20,935 nt of DNA from an uncultured Clostridia bacterium (GCA_934203075.1 CAKPYT010000024.1:1-20935), one strand, 5' to 3'; counted from the stretch's first letter, positions 7,532 through 15,103 are shown. Notes: a model not told the origin generated them from the sequence alone. Made by a program: numbers and translations.

Positions 7532-8815
7532 CTATTTGGTGTATAAATCGAGTTCTTCTTCTACGTAACGATACTTTTTAATTTTTGGATTTTTAATGAT
7601 CCGCCCACGCAGACAAACCATGGACGGCGTTCTCAATGCTTCCAGATTCTCCAACGGGTTTTGGCGAACGACCAGAAAATCTGCGGACTTGCCGACCTCG
7701 ATCGAGCCGGTTTCTGCGTCGATTCCCGCAATTTTTGCGTTTCCGAGCGTAGCCGTATAAATCGCGAAAGCGGGGCTGACGCCCAAATACTTCTGAAAGT
7801 ATTTTAATTCTCTCCACATATCGTAATGCGTCACGAACGGACAAGCCGTATCCGTGCCGAGCCCCACCGGAATGCCGTTTTCCAGGCAATGCTTTGCGCA
7901 ATCAATCATGCCGGAGAAAACGATTTTACCGTTGATGCGGTGCAGCGGAGTTCCGCCGGAAACGCTCAAATCGAACTGACTGAGCGGAATCGAAGGCGAA
8001 ATCGTTAAAATGTGTGCTGCTTTTCTTTTGCGGAACAATTCGATTTCTTCCGCACCGATGGCGGCACCGTGTTCGATGGTATCCACGCCGTTTTCCAATG
8101 CGACGCGTACCCCGAGCGGACTCTCCACATGGGCCGCTACCCGATAGCCGAGCCGGTGCGCTTCGTCGCAGCAGGCGGCTACAATTTCCGGAGACATTCT
8201 TAAGACCCCGGGCTCTCCCTCTTTTTTAGCATCCAGCACACCTCCCGTGATCATCAGTTTAATCAAATCCGGTTTTGTTGCAGCAATTTTACGGACATAG
8301 GCTCTGCCGTCCTCCGGATCCTTCGCTTCATAGGCAAGCAGCCCCGCCATGTGCCCGTCCTTTACGGAAACGGCCATATTCGAAGCGAGAATACGCGGGG
8401 CAAGGATTTTCCCCTTTGCGCCGTTATCGCGAATTTTGGCGTCGATCTCGTCCAGTCCGCCGACCGTTCGAATCGTTGTCACGCCGGAGAGCAAATCGAC
8501 TTTGGCATACTTAGCGCACATACGATACACAACGTAGCGTGCCAACGGATTTTTCATCAGTCGGTGAACCGTTTCTTTATTTTGTTTTTTGGTATCTTTC
8601 GGCATTCCGGAACCGGGCAGATGCACGTGCATATTGATGAGCCCCGGAAGGAGATACTGCCCTTTCAAATCGACGATTTTCCATCCTTTCGGAGCGGGCT
8701 CGCTCGTAATCGCGGAGATTCTGCCGTTTTCTACCAACACGGTTTTTCCCGCTTGCACGGCTGCATTCTGCGTGCCGTCTATCACGTTTGCGTTTACGAT
8801 AGCATATTTTTTCAT
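7532..8815 (-). CDS. Metal-dependent amidohydrolase (imidazolonepropionase/prolidase-like)
   Basis: 427 residues, amidohydrolase-superfamily TIM barrel. The metal ligands are visible in order: HVH (63-65) after strand 1, Lys186 in LIKLMITGG (the candidate carboxylated lysine bridging two metals), His229 in VAAHVES, His249 in IEHG and Asp322 in GLGTDTACP; a C-terminal beta strand set (KSADFLVV) completes the urease-like fold. This pattern matches cytosolic hydrolases near Xaa-Pro dipeptidase and imidazolonepropionase; the substrate, a cyclic amide or peptide-like compound, is not known. The start at 8815 (MKKYAIVNA) has a perfect AGGAGG; the frame stays open upstream to 9046 but that part has no binding site and odd composition. 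It is divergent from the zinc-ribbon gene. Confidence 0.88.
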   Translation of the reverse strand: MKKYAIVNANVIDGTQNAAVQAGKTVLVENGRISAITSEPAPKGWKIVDLKGQYLLPGLINMHVHLPGSGMPKDTKKQNKETVHRLMKNPLARYVVYRMCAKYAKVDLLSGVTTIRTVGGLDEIDAKIRDNGAKGKILAPRILASNMAVSVKDGHMAGLLAYEAKDPEDGRAYVRKIAATKPDLIKLMITGGVLDAKKEGEPGVLRMSPEIVAACCDEAHRLGYRVAAHVESPLGVRVALENGVDTIEHGAAIGAEEIELFRKRKAAHILTISPSIPLSQFDLSVSGGTPLHRINGKIVFSGMIDCAKHCLENGIPVGLGTDTACPFVTHYDMWRELKYFQKYLGVSPAFAIYTATLGNAKIAGIDAETGSIEVGKSADFLVVRQNPLENLEALRTPSMVCLRGRIIKNPKIKKYRYVEEELDLYTK

Positions 8816-8870
8816 AAATCCTCCTGACCGGCCGGCATCCCGGACGTTTGCGGTATCGATTTTTTGTTTT

Positions 8871-8899
8871 ATTTTACACCTCTTTTCCCTTTTTGGAAA
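8871..8899 (-). promoter_or_regulatory. Probable promoter of the amidohydrolase gene
   Basis: On the minus strand: TTTCCA (-35, 8894-8899), 17 bp, TAAAAT (-10, 8871-8876), about 55 nt before the start codon. The -35 is weak (4 of 6), the -10 good. Confidence 0.5.
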
Positions 8900-8969
8900 C
8901 GAAAAACAACACTTTTTTGTCTTTTCGCTTTCTACTGCCCCTTCCTTACGGTAAACTCTCAAAAAACGA

Positions 8970-8997
8970 TTCACAAATAAACAAAATATGCTATAAT
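8970..8997 (+). promoter_or_regulatory. Promoter of the zinc-ribbon membrane protein gene
   Basis: TTCACA (-35, 8970-8975), 16 bp AT-rich spacer, perfect TATAAT (-10, 8992-8997). Transcription should begin near 9004, leaving a leader of about 130 nt before the ATG at 9136. Confidence 0.75.
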
Positions 8998-9054
8998 GAA
9001 AGCGAGAAAGATTGCTTGCAAGTGCTTTTTCACGCCATATTTCCACATACGGCT

Positions 9055-9119
9055 ATTATTTGCGGTCGGCAAATAATGTTTGCGACAGCAAGGGAAAAAA
9101 TTTATTTTTGCAAGCCGAC
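9055..9119 (+). promoter_or_regulatory. Leader with two competing hairpins (possible attenuator or operator)
   Basis: A perfect 9-bp inverted repeat, ATTATTTGC / GCAAATAAT (9055-9063 and 9069-9077), has a 5-nt loop. Its right half and loop contain GTCGGC (9065-9070), which can instead pair with GCCGAC (9114-9119), helped by AAATAA/TTATTT next to it. The two structures exclude each other. No known riboswitch class is recognised; the repeat could equally be a protein operator. Inference from pairing only. Confidence 0.45.
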
Positions 9120-9135
9120 AGTATCTTATAAAACC

Positions 9136-9687
9136 ATGTTGAAGAAAAAAATTGTATTGACGTTTTTATTTGCTTTGCTTTTATCCGTCGCTTTGCCGGC
9201 GGGCATTCTGTGTATTATTTTCGGGGCGACGGCAGACCCGACAAACGTTCCGTTGCTTGTGGGAGGAATCGTAATGACGGTTGCCGGATTTTACGGCATG
9301 CCCATTTTGTGGATTAGCTACGGCAATTTGCGCAGACAGCAATCCGTTTTACACCAGATCTGCGAAGACCACGTGCAGGAAATCGCCGCGCTTGCTGCCA
9401 ACAACGGCAAGCAAGAAAAAGAAATGCTGGAAACCGTGCGTACGTTGATTTCTAAACGCTACCTCACCGGTTATGAAATCGTCAGCGACAAATACGTTGT
9501 GCCGATGCAGACGCGCCCCCTCTCCAAGGACGATATTCTGGAGCAAAACGGGGAAGTTACCGTGACGGTGGGCCGATGCGAAGGATGCGGAGCCCTTTTG
9601 GAAACTTCCGGCAACAAAAAAACGTATTGCCCCTATTGCGGCACGCGATTTGTTCCCAAACAGACGGAAACGAAAAAAAACGATTAA
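9136..9687 (+). CDS. Small membrane protein with C-terminal zinc ribbon, function unknown
   Basis: 183 residues from ATG 9136. Residues 6-30 are strongly hydrophobic after MLKKK and residues 38-62 form a second membrane helix. A soluble Glu/Lys-rich helical part (about 65-110) follows, and residues 145-172 are a zinc ribbon with CEGC (148-151) and CPYC (165-168). Two helices facing the membrane and a cytosolic ribbon suggest a membrane-anchored adaptor or sensor; I do not recognise a named family. Start choice is uncertain: ATG 9136 has no clear ribosome binding site, and an in-frame ATG at 9076, inside a perfect inverted repeat, is also unsupported. It has its own promoter and a strong terminator, so it is a single-gene unit, divergent from the amidohydrolase. 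Confidence 0.75.
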   Translation: MLKKKIVLTFLFALLLSVALPAGILCIIFGATADPTNVPLLVGGIVMTVAGFYGMPILWISYGNLRRQQSVLHQICEDHVQEIAALAANNGKQEKEMLETVRTLISKRYLTGYEIVSDKYVVPMQTRPLSKDDILEQNGEVTVTVGRCEGCGALLETSGNKKTYCPYCGTRFVPKQTETKKND

Positions 9688-9766
9688 AAAACATTTCTCC
9701 TCCCGGGCAAAGAAGCCGCGGCCTGGAGCATGGATCAACCATCCGAAAACAATCTCTTCTTGCTGC

Positions 9767-9805
9767 AAAGGGGTTATGCCGAAGCATAACCCCTTTTTCT
9801 TTTTA
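9767..9805 (+). terminator. Rho-independent terminator after the zinc-ribbon gene
   Basis: A perfect 13-bp stem, AAAGGGGTTATGC / GCATAACCCCTTT (9767-9779 and 9784-9796), is closed by a CGAA tetraloop and followed by TTCTTTTT. On the other strand the loop is UUCG but the U-run is weaker. Confidence 0.93.
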
Positions 9806-10016
9806 TGAAATCACCAAAGTACGGCTGACGAGCCATCGAATGCTAAAAATTCTTCCATCGCCGGAGGATCTCTTTTCCTTCTCCACGAGGGGCAGAGTCT
9901 CCCCCAAAAGCAATTTTTCGGAAAGACTTTTTCGACTTCCGATAACCGACGAATGGCCTCTACCCTGAAAAATAAAAGCGATTTCCCTTTCCCTTACAAA
10001 AAATCCTTTTCCGATA
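9806..10016. other. Intergenic stretch without a recognisable gene
   Basis: Between the terminator and the GNAT stop codon there is no supported ORF, RNA or repeat on either strand. A minus-strand frame here lacks a ribosome binding site and overlaps the GNAT end. I see no clean terminator for the GNAT gene. Confidence 0.5.
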
Positions 10017-10517
10017 CTATCTTTTTTCCAAGGGGCTCTTTTCATAGGCTAACCGCGGATCTCCGTTTTCCAGATAAATAATTCCGCAGTATTCGAATCC
10101 GTTTTTTGCAATCAGATGCTGCATGACAAGATTATCTTTATGCGTGTCGATGCGGATGTGTCCGCAAATTTTTTCGCAGAAACGAACGGCAGCATCGAAT
10201 ACACCGTGTACGGAACCGTCCGCCGCAATGCGATGAATCGTGCCATAAGGCGAAGCGTCTTTCCAGGCTCCGTCGATCCTTGCGTACGTCGGATCCTCCC
10301 CCAAAAGAAAAGCGAACACTCCGTGCACGACGCCGTTTTCCCTTACGACGTACAAACGCTTGCCGATGGCTAAATCCTCTTCCAGCAGGCGGCGATTCGG
10401 GTGGCCGTTCTGCCACTGCGTCGGGTTGCCCGTTTGCCGCATGAACTCTCTGGCTGTGTCGTATACCGTTAAAATTTGAGGCAAATCTCCCTTTGTCGCA
10501 GGTTCGATTCGGAACAT
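10017..10517 (-). CDS. GNAT family N-acetyltransferase
   Basis: 166 residues with the full GNAT fold. An N-terminal MFRIEPATKGDLPQI strand-helix is followed by strands around RLYVVRENGVVHGVFAF (54-70), the acetyl-CoA binding region TIHRIAADGSVHGVFDAAVRF (93-113), and the C-terminal THKDN...MQHLIAKNGFEYCGIIY region (125-148). These cytosolic enzymes transfer an acetyl group from acetyl-CoA to an amine; the acceptor is unknown. Similar stand-alone proteins are common in Bacillota. The start at 10517 has AAAGGAG seven nt upstream; the frame stays open 12 codons further up but has no site there. Neighbours on both sides are separately transcribed. Confidence 0.87.
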   Translation of the reverse strand: MFRIEPATKGDLPQILTVYDTAREFMRQTGNPTQWQNGHPNRRLLEEDLAIGKRLYVVRENGVVHGVFAFLLGEDPTYARIDGAWKDASPYGTIHRIAADGSVHGVFDAAVRFCEKICGHIRIDTHKDNLVMQHLIAKNGFEYCGIIYLENGDPRLAYEKSPLEKR

Positions 10518-10750
10518 TCTTTTTCTCCTTTCTTCTATAAAGTTAAGCCGCACGTTCGCCGCGTTTCCCGGGACGAACGCCCTTTTCGCCCGCAGGAAAG
10601 AAAAAGCCCTGCGTTACAGGACCTTTACGAGATTTTTTCGTGTGCGGGGACGCTTGCCTTGGAAAAAACTCCATTCGTTTGTTTTCGGTAGACCCCGCCT
10701 GCTTTTCCTGCCGGAGTGGCTTCGCCCCCTGCCGCAACAACATGACAGCG
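10518..10750. other. Intergenic stretch upstream of the GNAT gene
   Basis: Contains the GNAT ribosome binding site at its left end. I find no convincing gene, RNA, terminator for lrp, or promoter in the remainder. Confidence 0.4.
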
Positions 10751-11197
10751 CTATTCGATGATCGCTCCGCGATGATCCAACACGCTGGAAAATACGATTT
10801 GCGTTTTGGTTCTCCCATAACGCTGCATATGGTTGATGAATTTATCCATATCTTCCGTATCTTTCAGAATAACTTCAATCAGAAGCGAATACTCCCCTGT
10901 CACACGGGTGCAAGCCACCACCTGCGGATTGGCACGCAGCCAATCATACAGCTCTGTACTTTTACCGGACGGAGCCACTTCCACGTCGATAAATGCGCGG
11001 ATCGTATTACCGAACACCATGGGATTGATTTCGGTATAAAAGCCTTTAATCACCCCTTCCTTACGCATCGCTTCGATACGTGCCGATACGGTCGGCGCGG
11101 ATACAAAAACCTGTTCGGCGATGCTTTTGACCGGCATCCGAGCGTTGGATTGCAAAAGTTTCAATATTTTATAATCTGTTTCGTCCAAGCGTACCAT
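10751..11197 (-). CDS. Lrp/AsnC family transcriptional regulator
   Basis: 148 residues, usual length of the family. The N-terminal helix-turn-helix spans about residues 5-50 (LDETDYKILKLLQSNARMPV, then the SAPTVSARI recognition helix). The C-terminal RAM effector domain (about 65-140) contains the VTGEYSLLIEVILKD strand and ligand-binding loop. Such proteins form dimers and octamers that bind an amino acid and regulate amino-acid metabolism genes. It is divergent from aspartate ammonia-lyase with a 187-bp shared regulatory region, which suggests control of aspA and itself, perhaps in response to aspartate or asparagine (inference). ATG at 11195-11197 has a GGAG at 8 nt. Stop is TAG. Confidence 0.9.
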   Translation of the reverse strand: MVRLDETDYKILKLLQSNARMPVKSIAEQVFVSAPTVSARIEAMRKEGVIKGFYTEINPMVFGNTIRAFIDVEVAPSGKSTELYDWLRANPQVVACTRVTGEYSLLIEVILKDTEDMDKFINHMQRYGRTKTQIVFSSVLDHRGAIIE

Positions 11198-11228
11198 ATT
11201 CTCTGCTCCATAACAATTGTTCGGGAGT

Positions 11229-11257
11229 ATTATACTTTATTATGTTAAATAAATCAA
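11229..11257 (-). promoter_or_regulatory. Promoter of the lrp-family gene
   Basis: On the minus strand: TTGATT (-35, 11252-11257), 17 bp, perfect TATAAT (-10, 11229-11234). The region is very AT-rich and partly palindromic, which suits Lrp-type autoregulation. Confidence 0.75.
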
Positions 11258-11326
11258 TAGTCTTTTGTTCTTTCTTAAAAAATTTTTCCGTTTTAATTCT
11301 TTTAGTTATGTATTTTTCTCAATTAT

Positions 11327-11355
11327 TTTACACTTTTCGCTTCTGCGGGTATACT
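11327..11355 (+). promoter_or_regulatory. Promoter of aspA
   Basis: TTTACA (-35, 11327-11332), 17 bp, TATACT (-10, 11350-11355), 29 nt before the ATG, with AAGGAG at 11373-11378. Both hexamers are one base from consensus. It is intact although the gene it drives is interrupted. Confidence 0.8.
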
Positions 11356-11384
11356 GTTTCTAACATCAGTTCAAGGAGACCCAT

Positions 11385-12770
11385 ATGAAAGAAGCATTTC
11401 GGAAAGAAAGCGATTCCGTAGGGACTTTGGAAGTTTCTGCCGATGCCTATTACGGCGTTCAGTCCCTGCGCGGACACAATAACTTTCAAATCACGGGGCA
11501 AAAGATGAACCCCTGTTTTGTAAAAAACATTGTACGCATTAAAAAAGCCGCCGCATTGGTAAACGGAAGATACAAGTATATTCCACAGTCGCATGCCGAA
11601 GCAATCGTGACCGCTTGCGACGAAATTCTGAACGGGAAATGGGCAGATGCTTTCATCACCGATGCCATTCAGGGAGGCGCCGGTACTACCGTGAATATGA
11701 ACGTAAACGAAGTGGTTGCCAACCGGGCGACCGAACTTCTGGGCGGGAAACTCGGTGAATACATTTGCCATCCGAACGATCACGTGAATTATGCGCAATC
11801 CACCAACGACGTCATCCCCACTGCGGGCAAACTAACCGTATTGGATCTGGCAAAAACTTTGCTTTCCCGCCTGCAAAAACTGATTGACGCCCTGGAAGAA
11901 AAAGCAAAACAGTTCGATTCCGTTGTGAAAATGGGTCGCACCCAATTGCAGGATGCCGTTCCCATCCGGTGAGGGCAGGAATTTCACGCCTATGCCAGTG
12001 CTTTGAACCGTGACAAGTGCCGTATTTCCCATGCTTTGGAAGAAATGCACGTGGTGAATATGGGCGGAACAGCCATCGGAACTGCCGTGAACGTGGGCAA
12101 AGAATACCTTTTGCACATTGCAGAGGAGCTTTCGCACGTTACGGGATACGAATTGAAGCGCGCGGAAGATCTGATTGACGCAACACAAAACGTGGATAGT
12201 TTTGCCTACGTCAGCGGCGTTCTGAAAGCATGCGCCGTGAACCTTTCGAAAATGAGCAATGATCTGAGGCTGATGTCCAGCGGCCCGAAGACCGGCCTGG
12301 AAGAAATTTCTCTCCCCGCAAAGCAGAACGGATCCTCCATTATGCCGGGGAAGGTGAACCCGGTGATTCCGGAAGTGGTTTCGCAGGTTGCGTTTGCGGT
12401 TATCGGCAACGATATGACGATTGCCATGGCAGCGGAAGCCGGCCAACTGGAACTGAACGCCTTTGAACCCGTTATTTTCTACAAACTGTTTGAATCCCTG
12501 ACCTGCATGGCGAATGCCATCGAAACACTGCGCATCAACTGCGTGGAAGGCATCGAAGCCAACGAAGAACGCTGCAAAGAATTGCTGATGAGCAGTGTCG
12601 GAATCGTTACCGTTCTGAACCCCTACCTCGGTTACAAAAAATCGGCAGAACTGGCAAAAGAAGCCCTGAAGAAAAACGTGAGCGTGCGCGATTTGATTTT
12701 GCAATATCGCCTGATGGACGAAACAAAGTTAGACGAGTTGCTGAACCCGTTCGCCATGACGCAATACTAA
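11385..12770 (+). pseudogene. aspA: Aspartate ammonia-lyase interrupted by one in-frame TGA (codon 196)
   Basis: Aspartase converts L-aspartate to fumarate and ammonia. The frame runs 462 codons, the normal length, and is conserved throughout: ADAYYGV (18-24), QGGAGTTVNMNVNE, HPNDHVN, QSTNDVIPT, KMGRTQLQDAVPIR, the SS-loop GSSIMPGKVNP (about 316-326) with the catalytic serine, and GNDMTIAMAAEAGQLELN. VIGNDxT and MAAEAGQL favour aspartase over fumarase. A TGA at 11970-11972 replaces the leucine of the motif VPxxLGQEF; reading continues in the same frame with no indel. Translation stopping there gives a 195-residue piece lacking the catalytic loop, so it should be inactive. No start codon with a binding site lies just after the stop. 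Promoter, ribosome site and terminator are intact, so the change is recent, an error, or read through. TTA to TGA needs one substitution. Confidence 0.9.
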
Positions 12771-12787
12771 ACAGGACCTGTTTGCAG

Positions 12788-12830
12788 GCTTCTTCCGGGT
12801 TTCCCCTGACTGGGCAAATCCGACGGAAGC
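12788..12830 (+). other. Long imperfect hairpin in the aspA 3' region
   Basis: Arms 12788-12802 and 12816-12830 pair over 15 positions with two mismatches and two G-U pairs, leaving a 13-nt loop. It has no U-tract and sits about 60 nt before the real terminator. Possibly an mRNA-stability element; role unknown. Confidence 0.45.
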
Positions 12831-12886
12831 AAAGATGTGAAGAACCCCTTTTTAAAAACTGCAGACGATCCTCCAAATCTCAAACA

Positions 12887-12918
12887 AAAAAGGCAAACCG
12901 CTTACGGTTTGCCTTTTT
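12887..12918. terminator. Bidirectional rho-independent terminator (aspA and CDF gene)
   Basis: A perfect 13-bp stem, AAAAAGGCAAACC / GGTTTGCCTTTTT (12887-12899 and 12906-12918), has a 6-nt loop. A- and T-runs on both sides make it work for the plus-strand aspA and the minus-strand cation transporter, which converge here. Confidence 0.92.
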
Positions 12919-12933
12919 ATACTTTTTGCGATG

Positions 12934-14121
12934 CTACACGTAAGAATGCTCTACTTTGACGACGGCCGAAAGTTTCGGGTCGTACTCCTTTACTTTCCGG
13001 TTGATTTCCTCTTTGATTTCTTCCTTGGTTTTCTTCGTATCGAAAGGAACCACCACGTCAAAAATCAGATTCGCATGCGTATCCCCTTCGTTCATACGGA
13101 AATCGTGCAAGTCGAAGCGAACGTCGATTCCTTTCACGATGCCGCAGCACAGCGCTTTCAATTCGTTTGCACGGGCACTCTGCGTTTGTACCGGATCCAT
13201 ATGAATGGTTGTGATGCAATTAAACTTTTCTTCCAGCCCGCGCTCGATATTATCAATCATATCGTGCAATTGCATCATATCCCCTTCCGCGGGGACTTCC
13301 ACGTGAAGAATCAAGATCTTTCTGCCGGGACCGTAGTCGTGCATCATCAAATCGTGCACGCCGACCACGTCCGGACTGAACCCGGTGACGTAGGCTTCGA
13401 TTTCCTCCACTAATTGCGGGGCCGGCGCCTGCCCTAAAAGCAAATCGACAATTTCTTTGATGGATTTCAGCCCCGTAAAGGCAATGAACAAGGAAACGAT
13501 CACCCCTGCGATTCCGTCTACCGGCACGCCGGGAAACACGGCGGAAAGCAACGTACACGCCAGAACGACGGAGGTTGCGAAACAATCGCAGATACTGTCC
13601 AAAGAAGAGGCTTTCATCGCTACGGATTGAATCCGCCCGCCGGCATAACGATAGAAAAGTGCCATCCATAGTTTCAAAAGGATGGACACCCCGAGAATGA
13701 TCAGGGTGATCCGATGCACCGTAGGATCGGAAAGATCCGGCGAAGAGCCTGCTGCGATTTTTCCGATAGAATCCAGTAAGAGCTGCACTGCCACGACTAA
13801 AATCACGGCGGATACGGCAAGCCCTGCAAAGTATTCCATTCTGCCGTGCCCGTACGGATGCTCCTTATCTGCTTTTTTGGCCGATAACTTGAACCCGAAC
13901 AACGTGATGATGGATGAACCGGCATCCGAAAGGTTATTGATTCCGTCCGAAAGCACGGAGATGGCGCCCGTCAATAACCCCACGACTATTTTTGCCGTAC
14001 TCAAAAAAAGATTCAGTACCACGCCCGTTGCACCCGCCAGGGTGCCGTAACGGCGACGCACTTCCGGATTCTGAACGTTGTCGAAATCCTTTATGAACAG
14101 TTTCGTATACCTCCGAAACAT
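12934..14121 (-). CDS. Cation diffusion facilitator, probable Mn2+-type exporter
   Basis: 395 residues. Six membrane helices follow a basic N-terminus, then a cytoplasmic ferredoxin-like domain (from about 215) containing HDLMMHDYGPGRKILILHVE. Membrane metal-site residues are Asn62 and Asp66 in helix 2 (INNLSD) and Asp175 and Asp179 in helix 5 (LDSICD). The N-x-x-x-D plus D-x-x-x-D pattern is that reported for manganese-type CDFs, unlike the His/Asp set of zinc exporters; so export of Mn2+ in exchange for protons is the best guess. HPYGHGRMEYFA (88-99) is the usual CDF loop signature. The start at 14121 has AAGGAGG 12 nt upstream; an in-frame position 17 codons earlier (14172) lacks a site and lies in a terminator. 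Stop TAG is 15 nt from the shared terminator. Confidence 0.9.
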   Translation of the reverse strand: MFRRYTKLFIKDFDNVQNPEVRRRYGTLAGATGVVLNLFLSTAKIVVGLLTGAISVLSDGINNLSDAGSSIITLFGFKLSAKKADKEHPYGHGRMEYFAGLAVSAVILVVAVQLLLDSIGKIAAGSSPDLSDPTVHRITLIILGVSILLKLWMALFYRYAGGRIQSVAMKASSLDSICDCFATSVVLACTLLSAVFPGVPVDGIAGVIVSLFIAFTGLKSIKEIVDLLLGQAPAPQLVEEIEAYVTGFSPDVVGVHDLMMHDYGPGRKILILHVEVPAEGDMMQLHDMIDNIERGLEEKFNCITTIHMDPVQTQSARANELKALCCGIVKGIDVRFDLHDFRMNEGDTHANLIFDVVVPFDTKKTKEEIKEEINRKVKEYDPKLSAVVKVEHSYV

Positions 14122-14172
14122 TTTTTGGATCTGCCTCCTTAGCACGTTTGTTTTCCTGGTCGCATACTGCAC

Positions 14173-14197
14173 AAAAAGGGGGTCGACACCCCCTTTT
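14173..14197 (-). terminator. Rho-independent terminator of the DegV gene
   Basis: A 10-bp stem, AAAAGGGGGT / ACCCCCTTTT (14174-14183 and 14188-14197), has a CGAC loop. On the minus strand it ends in TTTTTG and begins 25 nt after the DegV stop, separating it from the cation transporter gene. Confidence 0.88.
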
Positions 14198-14221
14198 GTT
14201 GTTTGTTGTTACGTAAAGCGC

Positions 14222-15085
14222 TTATCTTGTTTTACCGTAGTAAATCAAGCCGAGAGTGCCCGGTCCGCAATGGGCACCGATCACCGGCCCCACCATTTGT
14301 ATGTGAACGTTCGCTTCGGGATGTTTCTCCAGAATTGCGGCCTTTAATTCCTCGCCGCGTTCCAGGCAATCTCCCTGCATAATCCATACGTCGTAATTCT
14401 TGCAATCCAGGACGTTTTCATTGAATTTTTCCGCCATGTAGGAAATGACACGTCTGGACCCTTTGATTTTATCGACGTTGACCAATTTCCCCTCGTCCGT
14501 CACTTTGATGACGGGCTTGATGCCGAGCAAACCGCCAAGGATTGCTACCGTTGCGGAAATACGTCCGCCACGTTTCAGATGATGCAGATCGTCCACGACA
14601 AACGTACACGAAACGTGCTTGGTAAAATCCTCCAGAAAGGCGATGATTTCGTCGAAACTTTTCCCTTCCTTGTACATCTTACCCGCATAGTAACACTGCA
14701 TCCCGCAGCTCATCGAAATGCCTTTCGAATCGAACCAGCGGAATCTTGCCTGCGGGTACTTCGCACGCAGTTTTTCCAGCGCGGATTCCATAAATTGAAA
14801 CGTTGCGCTGAGTTGATGCGAAAACGTCAGATAGAACATATCCTCGCCCGCTGCAAAATACGGTTCGAAATAATCCAAATAGTTCTGTTCGTTCAACGCC
14901 GCGGTTTTCGGCATTTCGCCTTCTCGCATAGCGGCAAAGAAACTTTTATAATCCGACGATTTTCCACCGTCATCCAAATACTCCTGCCCTTTCAGGAAAT
15001 ACGGCATACGAATCAGTTTCAGTCCGAACTCTTCGACTTTGTCATGCCAAAGTTCCGAATCGGTATCAATAAAAAATACGCCCAT
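14222..15085 (-). CDS. DegV family fatty-acid-binding protein
   Basis: 287 residues, the usual length. Family motifs are IDTDSEL (6-12) at the N-terminus, FDSKGISMSCGMQ (118-130) around the lipid carboxylate-binding Ser, LHHLKRGGRIS (167-177), and GPVIGAHCGPGTLGLIYYG at the C-terminus. DegV proteins are cytosolic, hold one fatty acid, and some serve as carriers (FakB) for the fatty acid kinase FakA in Bacillota, feeding exogenous fatty acids into phospholipids; no fakA lies in this window, so that role is inferred. The ATG at 15083-15085 follows AAAGGAG at six nt. It lies 77 nt after valS on the same strand but has its own promoter and terminator. Confidence 0.92.
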   Translation of the reverse strand: MGVFFIDTDSELWHDKVEEFGLKLIRMPYFLKGQEYLDDGGKSSDYKSFFAAMREGEMPKTAALNEQNYLDYFEPYFAAGEDMFYLTFSHQLSATFQFMESALEKLRAKYPQARFRWFDSKGISMSCGMQCYYAGKMYKEGKSFDEIIAFLEDFTKHVSCTFVVDDLHHLKRGGRISATVAILGGLLGIKPVIKVTDEGKLVNVDKIKGSRRVISYMAEKFNENVLDCKNYDVWIMQGDCLERGEELKAAILEKHPEANVHIQMVGPVIGAHCGPGTLGLIYYGKTR

Positions 15086-15103
15086 ACTCTTCTCCTTTGT
15101 TAT

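Noticed and set aside
8816..9046. 77-residue N-terminal extension of the amidohydrolase
   Set aside because: It runs through the gene's own ribosome site and promoter, has Lys/Phe/Cys-rich composition unlike the family, and lacks a start signal.
9557..9708. Minus-strand ATG with a GGGAGGAG site opposite the zinc-ribbon gene
   Set aside because: The site is good by chance, but the frame lies antisense to a clear zinc-ribbon coding region and its product has no recognisable features.
9803..10045. 80-codon minus-strand frame next to the GNAT gene
   Set aside because: It overlaps the GNAT 3' end, lacks a ribosome site and resembles no protein family.
11970..11972. Genetic code with TGA reassigned to Trp or Gly
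   Set aside because: valS, the TRIC gene and the collagen-like gene end naturally at TGA, and only one internal TGA appears in the whole window.
11970..12003. Selenocysteine insertion at the aspA TGA
   Set aside because: The family has Leu, not Cys, at this site; I find no convincing SECIS stem with a suitable loop just downstream, and aspartase is not a known selenoprotein.
14122..14172. 17-residue N-terminal extension of the CDF transporter
   Set aside because: The upstream start lies in the DegV terminator and would leave the AAGGAGG before 14121 unexplained.
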